From IMG/VR virus record IMGVR_UViG_3300045257_000199, positions 1 through 42,351 of that record: a stretch of 42,351 nt of DNA, one strand, 5' to 3'. Below the pieces are notes generated by a model that was not told the DNA's origin, did no database searches, and was given only the letters and a program-made list of their open reading frames with translations. The translations under genes were made by a program, and so were the position numbers. This document shows, piece after piece, positions 1-6,253 of this stretch. Position 1 is the first letter of the stretch; the number at the start of each line of letters is the position of its first letter. The stretch comes from a virus.

Positions 1-441
1 CCTGATGGCCTGGTGGTGGACGGCGCCGGCGAGATCGTGGGAGGCCTCGAGCTCAAGTGCCCCATGCTCAAAACACAAGCCGGCTACTTGCTCAAGGGCG
101 GCCTCCCAGACGATTACAAGGCCCAGGTGCACGGGCAGCTTCTGGTGACCGGCCTCCCCTGGGTGGACTTCCTGAGCTACTCCCCAGGGTTGCCGGCCCT
201 GCTCGTGCGCGTCGAGCCGAACGACTTCACAAAGAAGTTGGCAGTCTGCCTCGAAACCTTTTGGGCAAAGTACCAGCAGGCGCTGACGTACATCGAGGGG
301 CGGCCTTATGTGGCCGAGCAACTCAAAAAGTCAGTGGCGGCCAACAAGAAGAAATGGACCGTCGAAGAAGGGCTCGGCGATTTGCAAAAAAAGTACGACT
401 CGTTAACGCCAGAAGAAAAAGCCGCTGTGCGCGGCATCTAA
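1..441 (+). CDS. YqaJ/lambda-exonuclease-type recombination nuclease, 5' end outside window
   Basis: The frame is already open at base 1, so the start lies before the window and 146 C-terminal residues are visible. The segment opens with P-D-G and then E-x-K-C-P (residues 17-21 of the visible part). That matches the D...ExK metal-binding core of the PD-(D/E)XK fold in the YqaJ/lambda-exo family. It is followed by D-Y-K-A-Q-V-H-G-Q, the conserved region after the core in this family. Such enzymes resect double-stranded ends 5' to 3' and work with a single-strand annealing protein (RecT/Erf-like), which would be expected just upstream. The Lys-rich tail has no visible motif. The GTG at base 13 is an in-frame codon, not a convincing start, because the D of the active-site motif precedes it. 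Confidence 0.85.
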   Translation, partial: PDGLVVDGAGEIVGGLELKCPMLKTQAGYLLKGGLPDDYKAQVHGQLLVTGLPWVDFLSYSPGLPALLVRVEPNDFTKKLAVCLETFWAKYQQALTYIEGRPYVAEQLKKSVAANKKKWTVEEGLGDLQKKYDSLTPEEKAAVRGI

Positions 442-469
442 GGGAGTCGATTGCGATGAAGGGAGGGGC

Positions 470-727
470 ATGGTGACGGCAGATTTCATCGAGTCCATGG
501 CTGATGATTTCAAAAACCGAGGGCTTCTTCTAAGGAAGGCAACGCGGAAAGGGGAGGTCGCCTACTTCATCCTGCTTCCGATGCCGAGTTCCCCAGGGTG
601 CTACGTCCCTGTTGCCCGACTGCACGGTCCAGAAGAAGCAACAGCAATTTGCGACGAGTGGCAAATGCAGGGCTCGCTTGGCGTCGAGGACAACCCAGCA
701 TTTGACCCGAGAACAAGGCAGCGGTGA
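470..727 (+). CDS. small hypothetical protein (85 aa)
   Basis: I do not recognise this protein. It is a mixed alpha/beta sequence with a central hydrophobic strand (V-A-Y-F-I-L-L-P), a second strand around C-Y-V-P-V-A-R-L, and then a helix containing E-E-A-T-A-I-C-D-E-W. No signal peptide or membrane segment is seen. The ATG at 470 follows GGGAGGGGC, a good ribosome-binding site. It lies 28 bases after the exonuclease gene and 31 bases before the DUF3102-like gene, in one early operon. Confidence 0.65.
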   Translation: MVTADFIESMADDFKNRGLLLRKATRKGEVAYFILLPMPSSPGCYVPVARLHGPEEATAICDEWQMQGSLGVEDNPAFDPRTRQR

Positions 728-758
728 ATTCCCTAAGCAGGTTGAAGGAGCAACACAG

Positions 759-1520
759 GTGGCAAACCGCATGTTGGGCATCGGCGAGGGGCTTTTCCCT
801 CCTGCCAAGTTCGCAGTCGAACAGGACGCCGACTATTGCCTGCAACAGGCAAAAGCCCTGATCGGCTCAATCACAAAAGACGTGGCAACGTGCCGGCGCT
901 GGCTGGCTTCCGCCAGGGAGCGATGCCAGCATGGCGAGTGGGGTGCGCTGCTCAAAAAACACGGCATCTCCAGGACGACCGCATGGCGAGTGCTCACCGA
1001 TGACGATGAGCCGGAGATTTGTTCCACTGAAACATTTGACGACGTAGATCAAGGAGAAAATAAGGACTTAGGGAACGGCGCGCCGGTTGCCTATGAGCCG
1101 CCTCCAGCCCCGTCGCCTCCCCCTGGAAAAGAAAAACGCCAGCCAGGGCAGGACGCCCTCGAACCCCTCGACCGCGCCAAGAAGATCATCGACAAGGAGA
1201 TCAACGAGGCCAACCTGCAGCGGCAGATCAGCGCGGCTACCATCATCGGCGTTCAGGGAGCGGTACGCAACGCTTTAGCCGCTGTCCAGGAGTTATGGAA
1301 CGCGCCCAAGAAGAAGGCGAAGCCACCCATCGAAAAGGTGTGCCAGTGCGGCACGAACATCATCCTGGCACAGACGCGAACCGGCAAGATGGCAGCATTC
1401 GAGTTCAGCCAGGCGGCCCATGGCAAGTTCAACCTGGTCGATGGTCTGATGGTCTACAGCAAGAACGGCGGCGATTACTTTCTGCACCGCATCCGTTGCC
1501 CAGCGAGGAAGAAGACATGA
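759..1520 (+). CDS. DUF3102-like protein with helix-turn-helix and C-terminal zinc-ribbon-like domain
   Basis: This 253-residue protein has an N-terminal half resembling the DUF3102 family of phage and mobile-element proteins: an amphipathic helix with W-L-A-S-A-R-E-R, then a small H-G-I-S-R-T-T-A-W-R helix-turn-helix. A Pro-rich linker follows. The last ~60 residues contain C-Q-C-G...T-G-K-M...H-x3-C-P, a Cys/His pattern like the small zinc-binding domains common in phage early proteins. Its function is unknown; a DNA-binding regulator is the natural guess. The open frame extends to 612, but the GTG at 759 is preceded by AAGGAG at a standard distance, and upstream sequence overlaps the previous gene. 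The stop overlaps the next ATG (ATGA). Confidence 0.7.
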   Translation: MANRMLGIGEGLFPPAKFAVEQDADYCLQQAKALIGSITKDVATCRRWLASARERCQHGEWGALLKKHGISRTTAWRVLTDDDEPEICSTETFDDVDQGENKDLGNGAPVAYEPPPAPSPPPGKEKRQPGQDALEPLDRAKKIIDKEINEANLQRQISAATIIGVQGAVRNALAAVQELWNAPKKKAKPPIEKVCQCGTNIILAQTRTGKMAAFEFSQAAHGKFNLVDGLMVYSKNGGDYFLHRIRCPARKKT

Positions 1521-1744
1521 CCTGTGCCGAGTGCAAAGTTGTCCGCGAGAGAGGCTTTTGGGAGGCAACTATTGCGGAGCGCAAAGCCGTTGCCACCCAT
1601 TACCGAAAGTGCAAGGCATGCCGAGTTGAGATCGACCGCTTGGGCGATGCAGCACTGGCAAAGAAAACTCCAGAACAGCGGCAGCAGATGAAACTTCTCA
1701 GCGCCGCTCGTTTCATCCTCGACGAACAGGACCCGGAGGTTTGA
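1517..1744 (+). CDS. small zinc protein with ZAS-type motif (75 aa)
   Basis: The ATG overlaps the stop of the previous gene (ATGA), indicating coupled translation. The protein has C3-x2-C6 and H28-x3-C32-x2-C35. The second set is the zinc-associated anti-sigma (ZAS) spacing H-x3-C-x2-C. Anti-sigma factors with this motif bind region 4 of group IV sigma factors, but many small phage proteins share the motif without proof of that role. The C-terminal half is helical and charged, with no membrane segment. Anti-sigma activity is inference. A second protein with the same spacing sits at 12755-12964 in the late region. Confidence 0.6.
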   Translation: MTCAECKVVRERGFWEATIAERKAVATHYRKCKACRVEIDRLGDAALAKKTPEQRQQMKLLSAARFILDEQDPEV

Positions 1745-1746
1745 TC

Positions 1747-2139
1747 ATGAGCCGCTCCAAGTTGCCCCAAGGCTGGTACGCCAAATACGCCACCCAGAAG
1801 CCGATTCCTTCCCCCGCGCCGGTCAACGCCGATCCAGGGCGGACGCCAGAGGCCGGCGCGGGGCCGGCGGCTGAGCCCCTCGAAGGCGAGGCCCCTCCCA
1901 TGCTGCGCATCACGATCCGCTTTGAGCCGAGCCACACGACCCCATGGCCGACTCGGCTCCGCTGGCTCTTGAAACATGCCAAGCGTGCGCTTGGCATCGA
2001 CTTTGTGGAGATTGCCCCATTTCCAACACATCGTTTACCAAAGGAGGCCACCAGTGGCAAAGAAACGCGGACGCCCACCAAAGACCAGACGCCCCCGGCA
2101 ACCGAAGCTGCCCGGCCTGGAGGATGTGTCGATCCCTGA
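1747..2139 (+). CDS. hypothetical protein, Pro-rich N-terminus (130 aa)
   Basis: I do not recognise this protein. The first ~55 residues are Pro/Ala/Gly-rich and probably disordered. The next block, M-L-R-I-T-I-R-F-E-P, looks like a beta strand and leads into a basic helix (T-R-L-R-W-L-L-K-H-A-K-R). The last ~35 residues are again low in complexity and overlap the following gene by 86 bases in another frame, so the C-terminus may be poorly constrained. The chosen ATG lies 3 bases after the stop of the ZAS-motif gene and follows GGAGGT. Confidence 0.5.
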   Translation: MSRSKLPQGWYAKYATQKPIPSPAPVNADPGRTPEAGAGPAAEPLEGEAPPMLRITIRFEPSHTTPWPTRLRWLLKHAKRALGIDFVEIAPFPTHRLPKEATSGKETRTPTKDQTPPATEAARPGGCVDP

Positions 2140-2350
2140 GATTGACCGAGCGGCCGCAGCCTATGTCGATGCTCGGGACAATCGCATGCGGATGTCCCTC
2201 GAAGAGGCAAAGACAAGTGACAAGCTGCTGGAGCAGATGAAGAAGCACCATCAAACCACCTACGCCTACGACTCGGCTATTGTGTCGGTGCTGTCGAAGA
2301 CGAAGGTGTCCGTCAAGCGGGCAAAGGACGAGGAGGAGGCCGAAGAATGA
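2054..2350 (+). CDS. small basic/acidic helical protein with AT-hook-like N-terminus (98 aa)
   Basis: The GTG at 2054 is preceded by AAAGGAGG at about 6 bases, the strongest ribosome-binding site nearby, although the gene starts 86 bases inside its neighbour. The N-terminus reads A-K-K-R-G-R-P-P-K, the core of an AT-hook (R-G-R-P) that can bind the minor groove. The rest is charged helix ending in an acidic tail (D-E-E-E-A-E-E). DNA binding is plausible but unproven. The frame continues upstream to 1976 with no supporting site. The stop overlaps the next ATG. Confidence 0.6.
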   Translation: MAKKRGRPPKTRRPRQPKLPGLEDVSIPEIDRAAAAYVDARDNRMRMSLEEAKTSDKLLEQMKKHHQTTYAYDSAIVSVLSKTKVSVKRAKDEEEAEE

Positions 2351-2544
2351 ACGACGCCATTTTCAAAGCAGACAGAACGGCATTGCTGGCCGAGGTGTTT
2401 CTGCAGGCGATGCTCTCTCATAGCCGAGAGGCAACGCCTTCAAAGGCATTCGACATGGCTACTGAGTTTATCCGCGAAGGAAAGCGACGCGGCCACATCG
2501 AGATTTCCGAAACCATCCCGCGGTCACAGACGCCAGCAGAGTAA
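2347..2544 (+). CDS. hypothetical small protein (65 aa)
   Basis: The ATG overlaps the stop of the previous gene by four bases (ATGA). The product is a short, mostly helical soluble protein with a leucine/alanine-rich segment at residues 10-25 and a basic helix at 40-50. No motif is recognised. Confidence 0.55.
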   Translation: MNDAIFKADRTALLAEVFLQAMLSHSREATPSKAFDMATEFIREGKRRGHIEISETIPRSQTPAE

Positions 2545-2626
2545 CTTTTCATCCGTGCAGGCCGGCCCGGCTGAGTCATGCTTATTCGGCAGCCGGTGCC
2601 GTGCCTGCACCTTCGAGGAGCCGATG

Positions 2627-2851
2627 ATGCGAAATGAAGAGGAGATCCGGGCGCACATTCGAGACCTGCGTGCGGCGACTGCACTGCCGTGTACGTGCAA
2701 AGGAACTGCTCATGAGTTTCACTGCGCGGTTGGCGGCGCAATGATGGAGGCCGCTCTACAGGCTCTTGATTGGGCACTGGGCGGCACAGGCATGCAAAAG
2801 ACCGTGGACCGAATGCGCCGCCAGATTGCCGAGACTTTGGGCAGCAATTAG
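2627..2851 (+). CDS. hypothetical small Cys/His protein (74 aa)
   Basis: Two adjacent ATGs occur at 2624 and 2627. The second is better spaced from GAGGAG (2615-2620), so it was chosen. The open frame to 2555 has no ribosome-binding site. The protein is helical with a C-T-C-K...H-E-F-H-C patch near residues 22-34 that could bind a metal. Its function is unknown. It is followed 12 bases later by the next gene. Confidence 0.5.
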   Translation: MRNEEEIRAHIRDLRAATALPCTCKGTAHEFHCAVGGAMMEAALQALDWALGGTGMQKTVDRMRRQIAETLGSN

Positions 2852-2863
2852 AGGAGAGCACGG

Positions 2864-3064
2864 ATGCTCAGCCGGGATGAGTTTCTCGAAAAGTATCGGC
2901 ACCTGTTTCGGTCGATCGTCCTCGACGGCTTTATACGCCGCGCCGACGAGCCAGACGAAAACAAGTGGAAGCGTATCTCCCACCAGGCCGACAAGGTAGA
3001 TGCGGCCTTAATGAAAATCTTTGATGAACTGACGAAGCCTCCCCCAAAGGAGCAAAGCAAATGA
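2864..3064 (+). CDS. hypothetical small helical protein (66 aa)
   Basis: The ATG follows GAGGAG. The product is a charged amphipathic helical protein with no recognisable motif and a Pro/Lys tail. Its stop overlaps the next ATG (ATGA). Confidence 0.55.
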   Translation: MLSRDEFLEKYRHLFRSIVLDGFIRRADEPDENKWKRISHQADKVDAALMKIFDELTKPPPKEQSK

Positions 3065-3270
3065 ACCAACCGCCCCCGCAGACAGCAAAGACCCAAACAC
3101 CGGAAGCGTCTCGGACCATGCGAATCAGCAACCCCGAGCTTCAGGCAATGGCCAAGATTGACGAGATCATGGCAGGCCTGGGGTCCGATGTGGCCGTGGA
3201 CCGCGTGATGCACTGGCTCAATTCGACCTACGCGCCGCCTACCAGGCCGGCACCAGAGAAGACGGAGTAG
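3061..3270 (+). CDS. hypothetical small protein (69 aa)
   Basis: Translation is coupled to the previous gene through ATGA. The N- and C-termini are Pro/Thr-rich, around a helical core near residues 25-55 (M-A-K-I-D-E-I-M). No family is recognised. Confidence 0.5.
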   Translation: MNQPPPQTAKTQTPEASRTMRISNPELQAMAKIDEIMAGLGSDVAVDRVMHWLNSTYAPPTRPAPEKTE

Positions 3271-3275
3271 CTTTT

Positions 3276-3428
3276 ATGCGGACGATGCTTCAAGAATTCA
3301 AAGACCTGCTTTTACTGCTGTGGCAAGAGCACAAGATTTCCCGTTGCGGCACCTCTGCTGCAGGCCACAATCAAGCCGCCTGTGAACTCTGCCAGCGAGT
3401 ATTGGCAATGCTTGAGTCTTTCAAATGA
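3276..3428 (+). CDS. mini-protein with Cys/His pattern (50 aa)
   Basis: The ATG lies 5 bases after the preceding stop, and its own TGA overlaps the ATG of the HNH gene (ATGA), so it fills the gap exactly. The protein begins with a Leu-rich amphipathic helix (E-F-K-D-L-L-L-L-L-W). It then carries C24...H31-x4-C36-x2-C39, a possible zinc site resembling the ZAS pattern of the gene at 1517. No function can be assigned. Confidence 0.6.
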   Translation: MRTMLQEFKDLLLLLWQEHKISRCGTSAAGHNQAACELCQRVLAMLESFK

Positions 3429-3778
3429 TAATTAAAGATGAAGTCTGCCTGGCCCGCTTCCGCCGCTCGCCTCGATGCGAATGGTGTGGCCGACCCACGC
3501 CCGAGGGTTGTGATCCGCACCATGCCATCATCAAGCGCAGCATGGGCGGTGGCTCCAGACTCGACGTGCCCTACAACCTCGTGGCGCTCTGCCGGGGCTG
3601 GTCCCAGAAGACGGGGCAATGGGTGAGCTGCCACCAAGACGCCGAGGCCGGCAAGATCACGAAGGTTGACTTGCTGGCCCTGATCGCGGCGCGGGAGCGA
3701 GTCAGCCAAGAAGAAGTGACGGACTTTCTTTACACGCTGCTGCGGAGGCCGAAATGCGAGATCGTGCGAGACAGGTGA
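3425..3778 (+). CDS. HNH endonuclease
   Basis: This 117-residue HNH nuclease has C18-x2-C21 at the start, then D-P-H-H (residues 30-33) carrying the general-base His, N51 in P-Y-N-L-V, and C56 and C69-H70 to complete zinc and metal binding. That order is the standard C-x2-C...HH...N...H core. Free-standing HNH proteins in phages nick or cut DNA during packaging, recombination or homing. This one sits in the DNA-metabolism module beside a VRR-NUC nuclease, so a recombination or junction role is plausible. It overlaps the previous gene through ATGA and the next gene by 25 bases. Confidence 0.85.
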   Translation: MIIKDEVCLARFRRSPRCEWCGRPTPEGCDPHHAIIKRSMGGGSRLDVPYNLVALCRGWSQKTGQWVSCHQDAEAGKITKVDLLALIAARERVSQEEVTDFLYTLLRRPKCEIVRDR

Positions 3779-4002
3779 AGCCGACCGACAACCGGCGTCG
3801 GCTCGTGAAGATGTGGGCTCTGCTCCCCGCCGAATGGCAGGCAGGCGTCTATCAGGCCATCGACGGCAAAGTGTTTCGAGGCGAGTTGCCCGTGATGCCA
3901 GGCGGCAACAGCCGGCCGCTCAGCGTTTTCATTTGCCCCAAGGAAGTTGGCGACCTTATTGAGAAGTTCTTGGCTTATGCCGCGAGCAAGCAAGAAGGCT
4001 AA
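3754..4002 (+). CDS. hypothetical protein (82 aa)
   Basis: I do not recognise this protein. It is soluble, with a central Gly/Pro turn and a hydrophobic strand-helix pair (L-S-V-F-I-C-P-K-E-V-G-D-L-I-E-K-F). It starts inside the end of the HNH gene and ends inside the start of the VRR-NUC gene, so it belongs to the same overlapping transcript. Confidence 0.55.
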   Translation: MRDRARQVKPTDNRRRLVKMWALLPAEWQAGVYQAIDGKVFRGELPVMPGGNSRPLSVFICPKEVGDLIEKFLAYAASKQEG

Positions 4003-4321
4003 TGTACTACCCCCTGAGTCGGAAGAGTCGCTCCAGGCGAAGGTCCTGCAACTGGCCAAGCTCTGCGGCTGGAGAGCGGTTCACTTCAGGCCAGCGAGGA
4101 CGGCAAAAGGCTGGCGAACGGCCTTTACGGGTGACAAGGGCTTCCTCGATTGCGTGATGGTGCGTAGAGAGCGGTTGATTTTGGCAGAGCTGAAGAGGGA
4201 CGGCGAGGAACCGACCGCCGAGCAGCGTGGATGGATACATGACCTCTACTGCGTCTGCACCATCGAGGTCTACGTGTGGCGTCCCGCCGATTGGGATGAG
4301 ATCGTGAGGATACTCAGATGA
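3977..4321 (+). CDS. VRR-NUC domain nuclease
   Basis: This 114-residue protein is essentially a single VRR-NUC domain of the PD-(D/E)XK superfamily. D58 in G-F-L-D, E71-L-K73 in L-I-L-A-E-L-K, and Q83 form the catalytic core, with an acidic residue near position 16 in the first helix. Family members (for example the FAN1 nuclease domain and phage resolvase-like proteins) cut branched or flap DNA, so this protein may resolve junctions made during replication or packaging. The frame is open from 3947, but the ATG at 3977 gives the usual domain length. The stop overlaps the next start (ATGA). Confidence 0.85.
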   Translation: MPRASKKANVLPPESEESLQAKVLQLAKLCGWRAVHFRPARTAKGWRTAFTGDKGFLDCVMVRRERLILAELKRDGEEPTAEQRGWIHDLYCVCTIEVYVWRPADWDEIVRILR

Positions 4322-5142
4322 GCCGAGCCGTCAAAGCGTTAGCGTCCTGGTTCGGAAGCAACCGCACTCTGGCCGAGGAGGTCGGGAAGCTTCTCGACGG
4401 CTGTGATTGGGTAGGCATCCCCTTCGCTGGCGGAATGTGCGAACTGCTTTACATCCGCGCCTCGACGCTGGTAGTAAGCGACCTACACCAGCACATCATC
4501 AACTTGGCCTACGTGGTAGCCACGCGCCGCCGCGAACTGCTGGCGATCTTGAGGCCCCTGCCCTTCCACCCGAAGATGCTGACCCGGGCGCAGCAGTATT
4601 GCAAGAACTATGAGCCTGAGATGGGCGACCTGGAGGCCGCCGCTCACTACTTTGTGACCTGCTGGATGGGACGCAGCCACAAGGCCGGCACGGATGACCA
4701 GTACAACGGCGGGCTATCGACCCGCTGGAACGCCAACGGCGGCGACTCAAATACCCGCTATCGCTCTGCCCTGCGTGCGCTGGCCACCTGGGAGAAGGTG
4801 ATGCGGCGCTGCAACTTCTCAGTCATGGACTGCTTTGCCTTCCTGGACCGCTGCGAAGACACCCGGGGACACGGCATTTACTGCGATCCGCCCTTCCCCG
4901 GGCCTGGGGATAAGTACAAGCATAAGTTCACTGAGGCCGATCATCGACGACTGGCCGCGAAGCTGTCGGCTTTCAAGAAAACGCGAGTGGTCTGCCGGTT
5001 CTACTCAGACCATCCGCTCATCCAGGAACTATACCCCGATGATCGGTGGACCTGGAACCGCGAGAAGGGCAGGAAGCAAACGAACGAGGAGGCGGCTGAA
5101 GTGTTTCTGGTGAACCAACCGCCCGCGCCCGGGCTGTTTTGA
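4318..5142 (+). CDS. D12-class (Dam-like) N6-adenine DNA methyltransferase
   Basis: This 274-residue enzyme transfers a methyl group from S-adenosylmethionine to N6 of adenine in DNA. The AdoMet-binding motif I appears as I-P-F-A-G-G-M (residues 34-40) in place of the usual F-x-G-x-G. It is followed by S-D-L-H-Q-H-I-I-N, where the Asp contacts AdoMet. Catalytic motif IV is C-D-P-P-F (about 189-193) instead of the common DPPY, a tolerated variant. The order motif I then motif IV fits class alpha D12 enzymes. Likely uses are protection against host restriction or marking for replication and packaging. It couples to its neighbours through ATGA upstream and a TTGA overlap downstream. Confidence 0.8.
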   Translation: MSRAVKALASWFGSNRTLAEEVGKLLDGCDWVGIPFAGGMCELLYIRASTLVVSDLHQHIINLAYVVATRRRELLAILRPLPFHPKMLTRAQQYCKNYEPEMGDLEAAAHYFVTCWMGRSHKAGTDDQYNGGLSTRWNANGGDSNTRYRSALRALATWEKVMRRCNFSVMDCFAFLDRCEDTRGHGIYCDPPFPGPGDKYKHKFTEADHRRLAAKLSAFKKTRVVCRFYSDHPLIQELYPDDRWTWNREKGRKQTNEEAAEVFLVNQPPAPGLF

Positions 5143-5300
5143 AGAAAAAGGCCCTGTTCAGCGGGGCGCGACTCCCGAAGAACAAGGCCGAAGTTCCAAC
5201 CGTGATGAGCGGCTGGCATCAAGGTGATGCCATTTTAGAACTTCGACCCTTCTTCCGTCTACCCCGCTTTTACGCACTGGATCCGAAATGGCGTCCATAG
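5139..5300 (+). CDS. putative small protein between the two methyltransferases (53 aa)
   Basis: A TTG at 5139 overlaps the stop of the D12 methyltransferase (TTGA) and opens 53 codons ending inside the first codons of the next methyltransferase. The sequence begins M-K-K-K-A-L-F-S-G and ends in D-P-K-W-R-P. It resembles no family I know. The stop/start coupling and the way it fills the intergenic gap support it, but the TTG lacks a strong separate ribosome-binding site. Confidence 0.45.
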   Translation: MKKKALFSGARLPKNKAEVPTVMSGWHQGDAILELRPFFRLPRFYALDPKWRP

Positions 5301-5785
5301 CACCGCCCGCACACACGCGAGGCGATCATACCTCCGATGACTGGATCACTCCGCTTTGGCTGATTAAGCGGCTTGGCCCATTTGACCTGGATCCATGCGC
5401 CAGCAAGAAGCAGCCCTGGCCCTGTGCGGCCGACGAGTACCGCTGGCCGACCAATGGACTGACTCTGCCCTGGCACGGCCTGGTCTGGTTGAACCCGCCA
5501 TACGGCATGGCGACAAGGGCATGGCTTGAACGACTGGCCGCCCACGGATCCGGCATCGCTCTTGTCTTCGCCCGCACTGAGACGCGAATGTTCTTCGAGC
5601 ATGTTTGGCCCAAAGCAAACGCGATGCTGTTCCTCCGAGGCCGGCTGACGTTTCACTACCCAGGAGGCCAGGCGTCGAAGGCAGGCCACAACAGCGGTGG
5701 CCCTTCGGTGGCGATCGCTTACGGATCCGTTGCCGTCGATCGACTCAGAGCGGCTTCTGATCTCGGAGCGTTTGTGCAAATATAG
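5288..5785 (+). CDS. phage Dam-type N6-adenine DNA methyltransferase
   Basis: This 165-residue protein matches the small phage DNA N6-adenine methyltransferase family. It has W-I-T-P near residue 19, D-L-D-P-C-A at 33-38, the catalytic N-P-P-Y-G at 69-73, then F-A-R-T-E-T and L-F-L-R-G-R-L-T-F in the C-terminal half. It has a permuted arrangement compared with the D12 enzyme next door, so the two are not duplicates. It probably acts on the phage genome, in protection or regulation. Confidence 0.85.
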   Translation: MASIAPPAHTRGDHTSDDWITPLWLIKRLGPFDLDPCASKKQPWPCAADEYRWPTNGLTLPWHGLVWLNPPYGMATRAWLERLAAHGSGIALVFARTETRMFFEHVWPKANAMLFLRGRLTFHYPGGQASKAGHNSGGPSVAIAYGSVAVDRLRAASDLGAFVQI

Positions 5786-5793
5786 GCCCCAGA

Positions 5794-6006
5794 TTGGCCA
5801 AAAACCGTCGCAAGGTGAGTAACTCGGACGGGTGGAACCCTTACCCGATACACGCCTTGAATGAGCCAATGGTCCCGTGGAGCGGGAAATCCCGCTGCCC
5901 CTTGGTCCTGATGGACGCGGGGAGCCGTTTTGCAAGCTTTGCGGCGCTAGATAGTATTACTCCTATAACCTTAGTGCGCGCCCAGCGGGAGGAAGCCGAT
6001 GGATAG
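5794..6006 (+). CDS. hypothetical small protein (70 aa)
   Basis: The start is uncertain. The TTG at 5794 (M-A-K-N-R-R-K) has only a weak site upstream, and a GTG at 5815 is also possible. No motif or membrane segment is seen. The local base composition is less GC-rich near the 3' end. The end overlaps the start of the next gene by 8 bases. Confidence 0.4.
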   Translation: MAKNRRKVSNSDGWNPYPIHALNEPMVPWSGKSRCPLVLMDAGSRFASFAALDSITPITLVRAQREEADG

Positions 6007-6253
6007 CCGGAAAATCTCATTGATCCTTGACGTTGCCAAGTGGCCTGGACTGTTCGAGCAGCCTTCTAGCGAGGATCTGTTTCGTTTAATTGAAACCGCT
6101 TACATGCAAGGCCGTGAAGACGCTCGGCTACTGTTTTTCACCGCGCCGGCAACAGATTCCTCAGCCCCGGTAGGCCTTCCTGAACATGCTGCAGCACCGT
6201 CTTCGGGTTCCGACGCTGCACCTCGCCCGTCAACGGATTCGCGTAACTCGTAG
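5999..6253 (+). CDS. hypothetical protein, last gene of the rightward module (84 aa)
   Basis: The ATG at 5999 follows GGGAGG. Residues 1-50 look like a normal helical domain (L-F-R-L-I-E-T-A-Y-M-Q-G-R-E-D-A). From residue ~48 the sequence becomes Ala/Pro/Ser-rich and overlaps the 3' end of the opposing 1877-codon gene for 116 bases. That tail may be a read-through extension after loss of an earlier stop. Confidence 0.5.
   Translation: MDSRKISLILDVAKWPGLFEQPSSEDLFRLIETAYMQGREDARLLFFTAPATDSSAPVGLPEHAAAPSSGSDAAPRPSTDSRNS

Noticed and set aside
612-758. Longer N-terminus for the DUF3102-like protein
   Set aside because: Overlaps the preceding gene, is low in complexity and lacks a ribosome-binding site; GTG 759 has AAGGAG.
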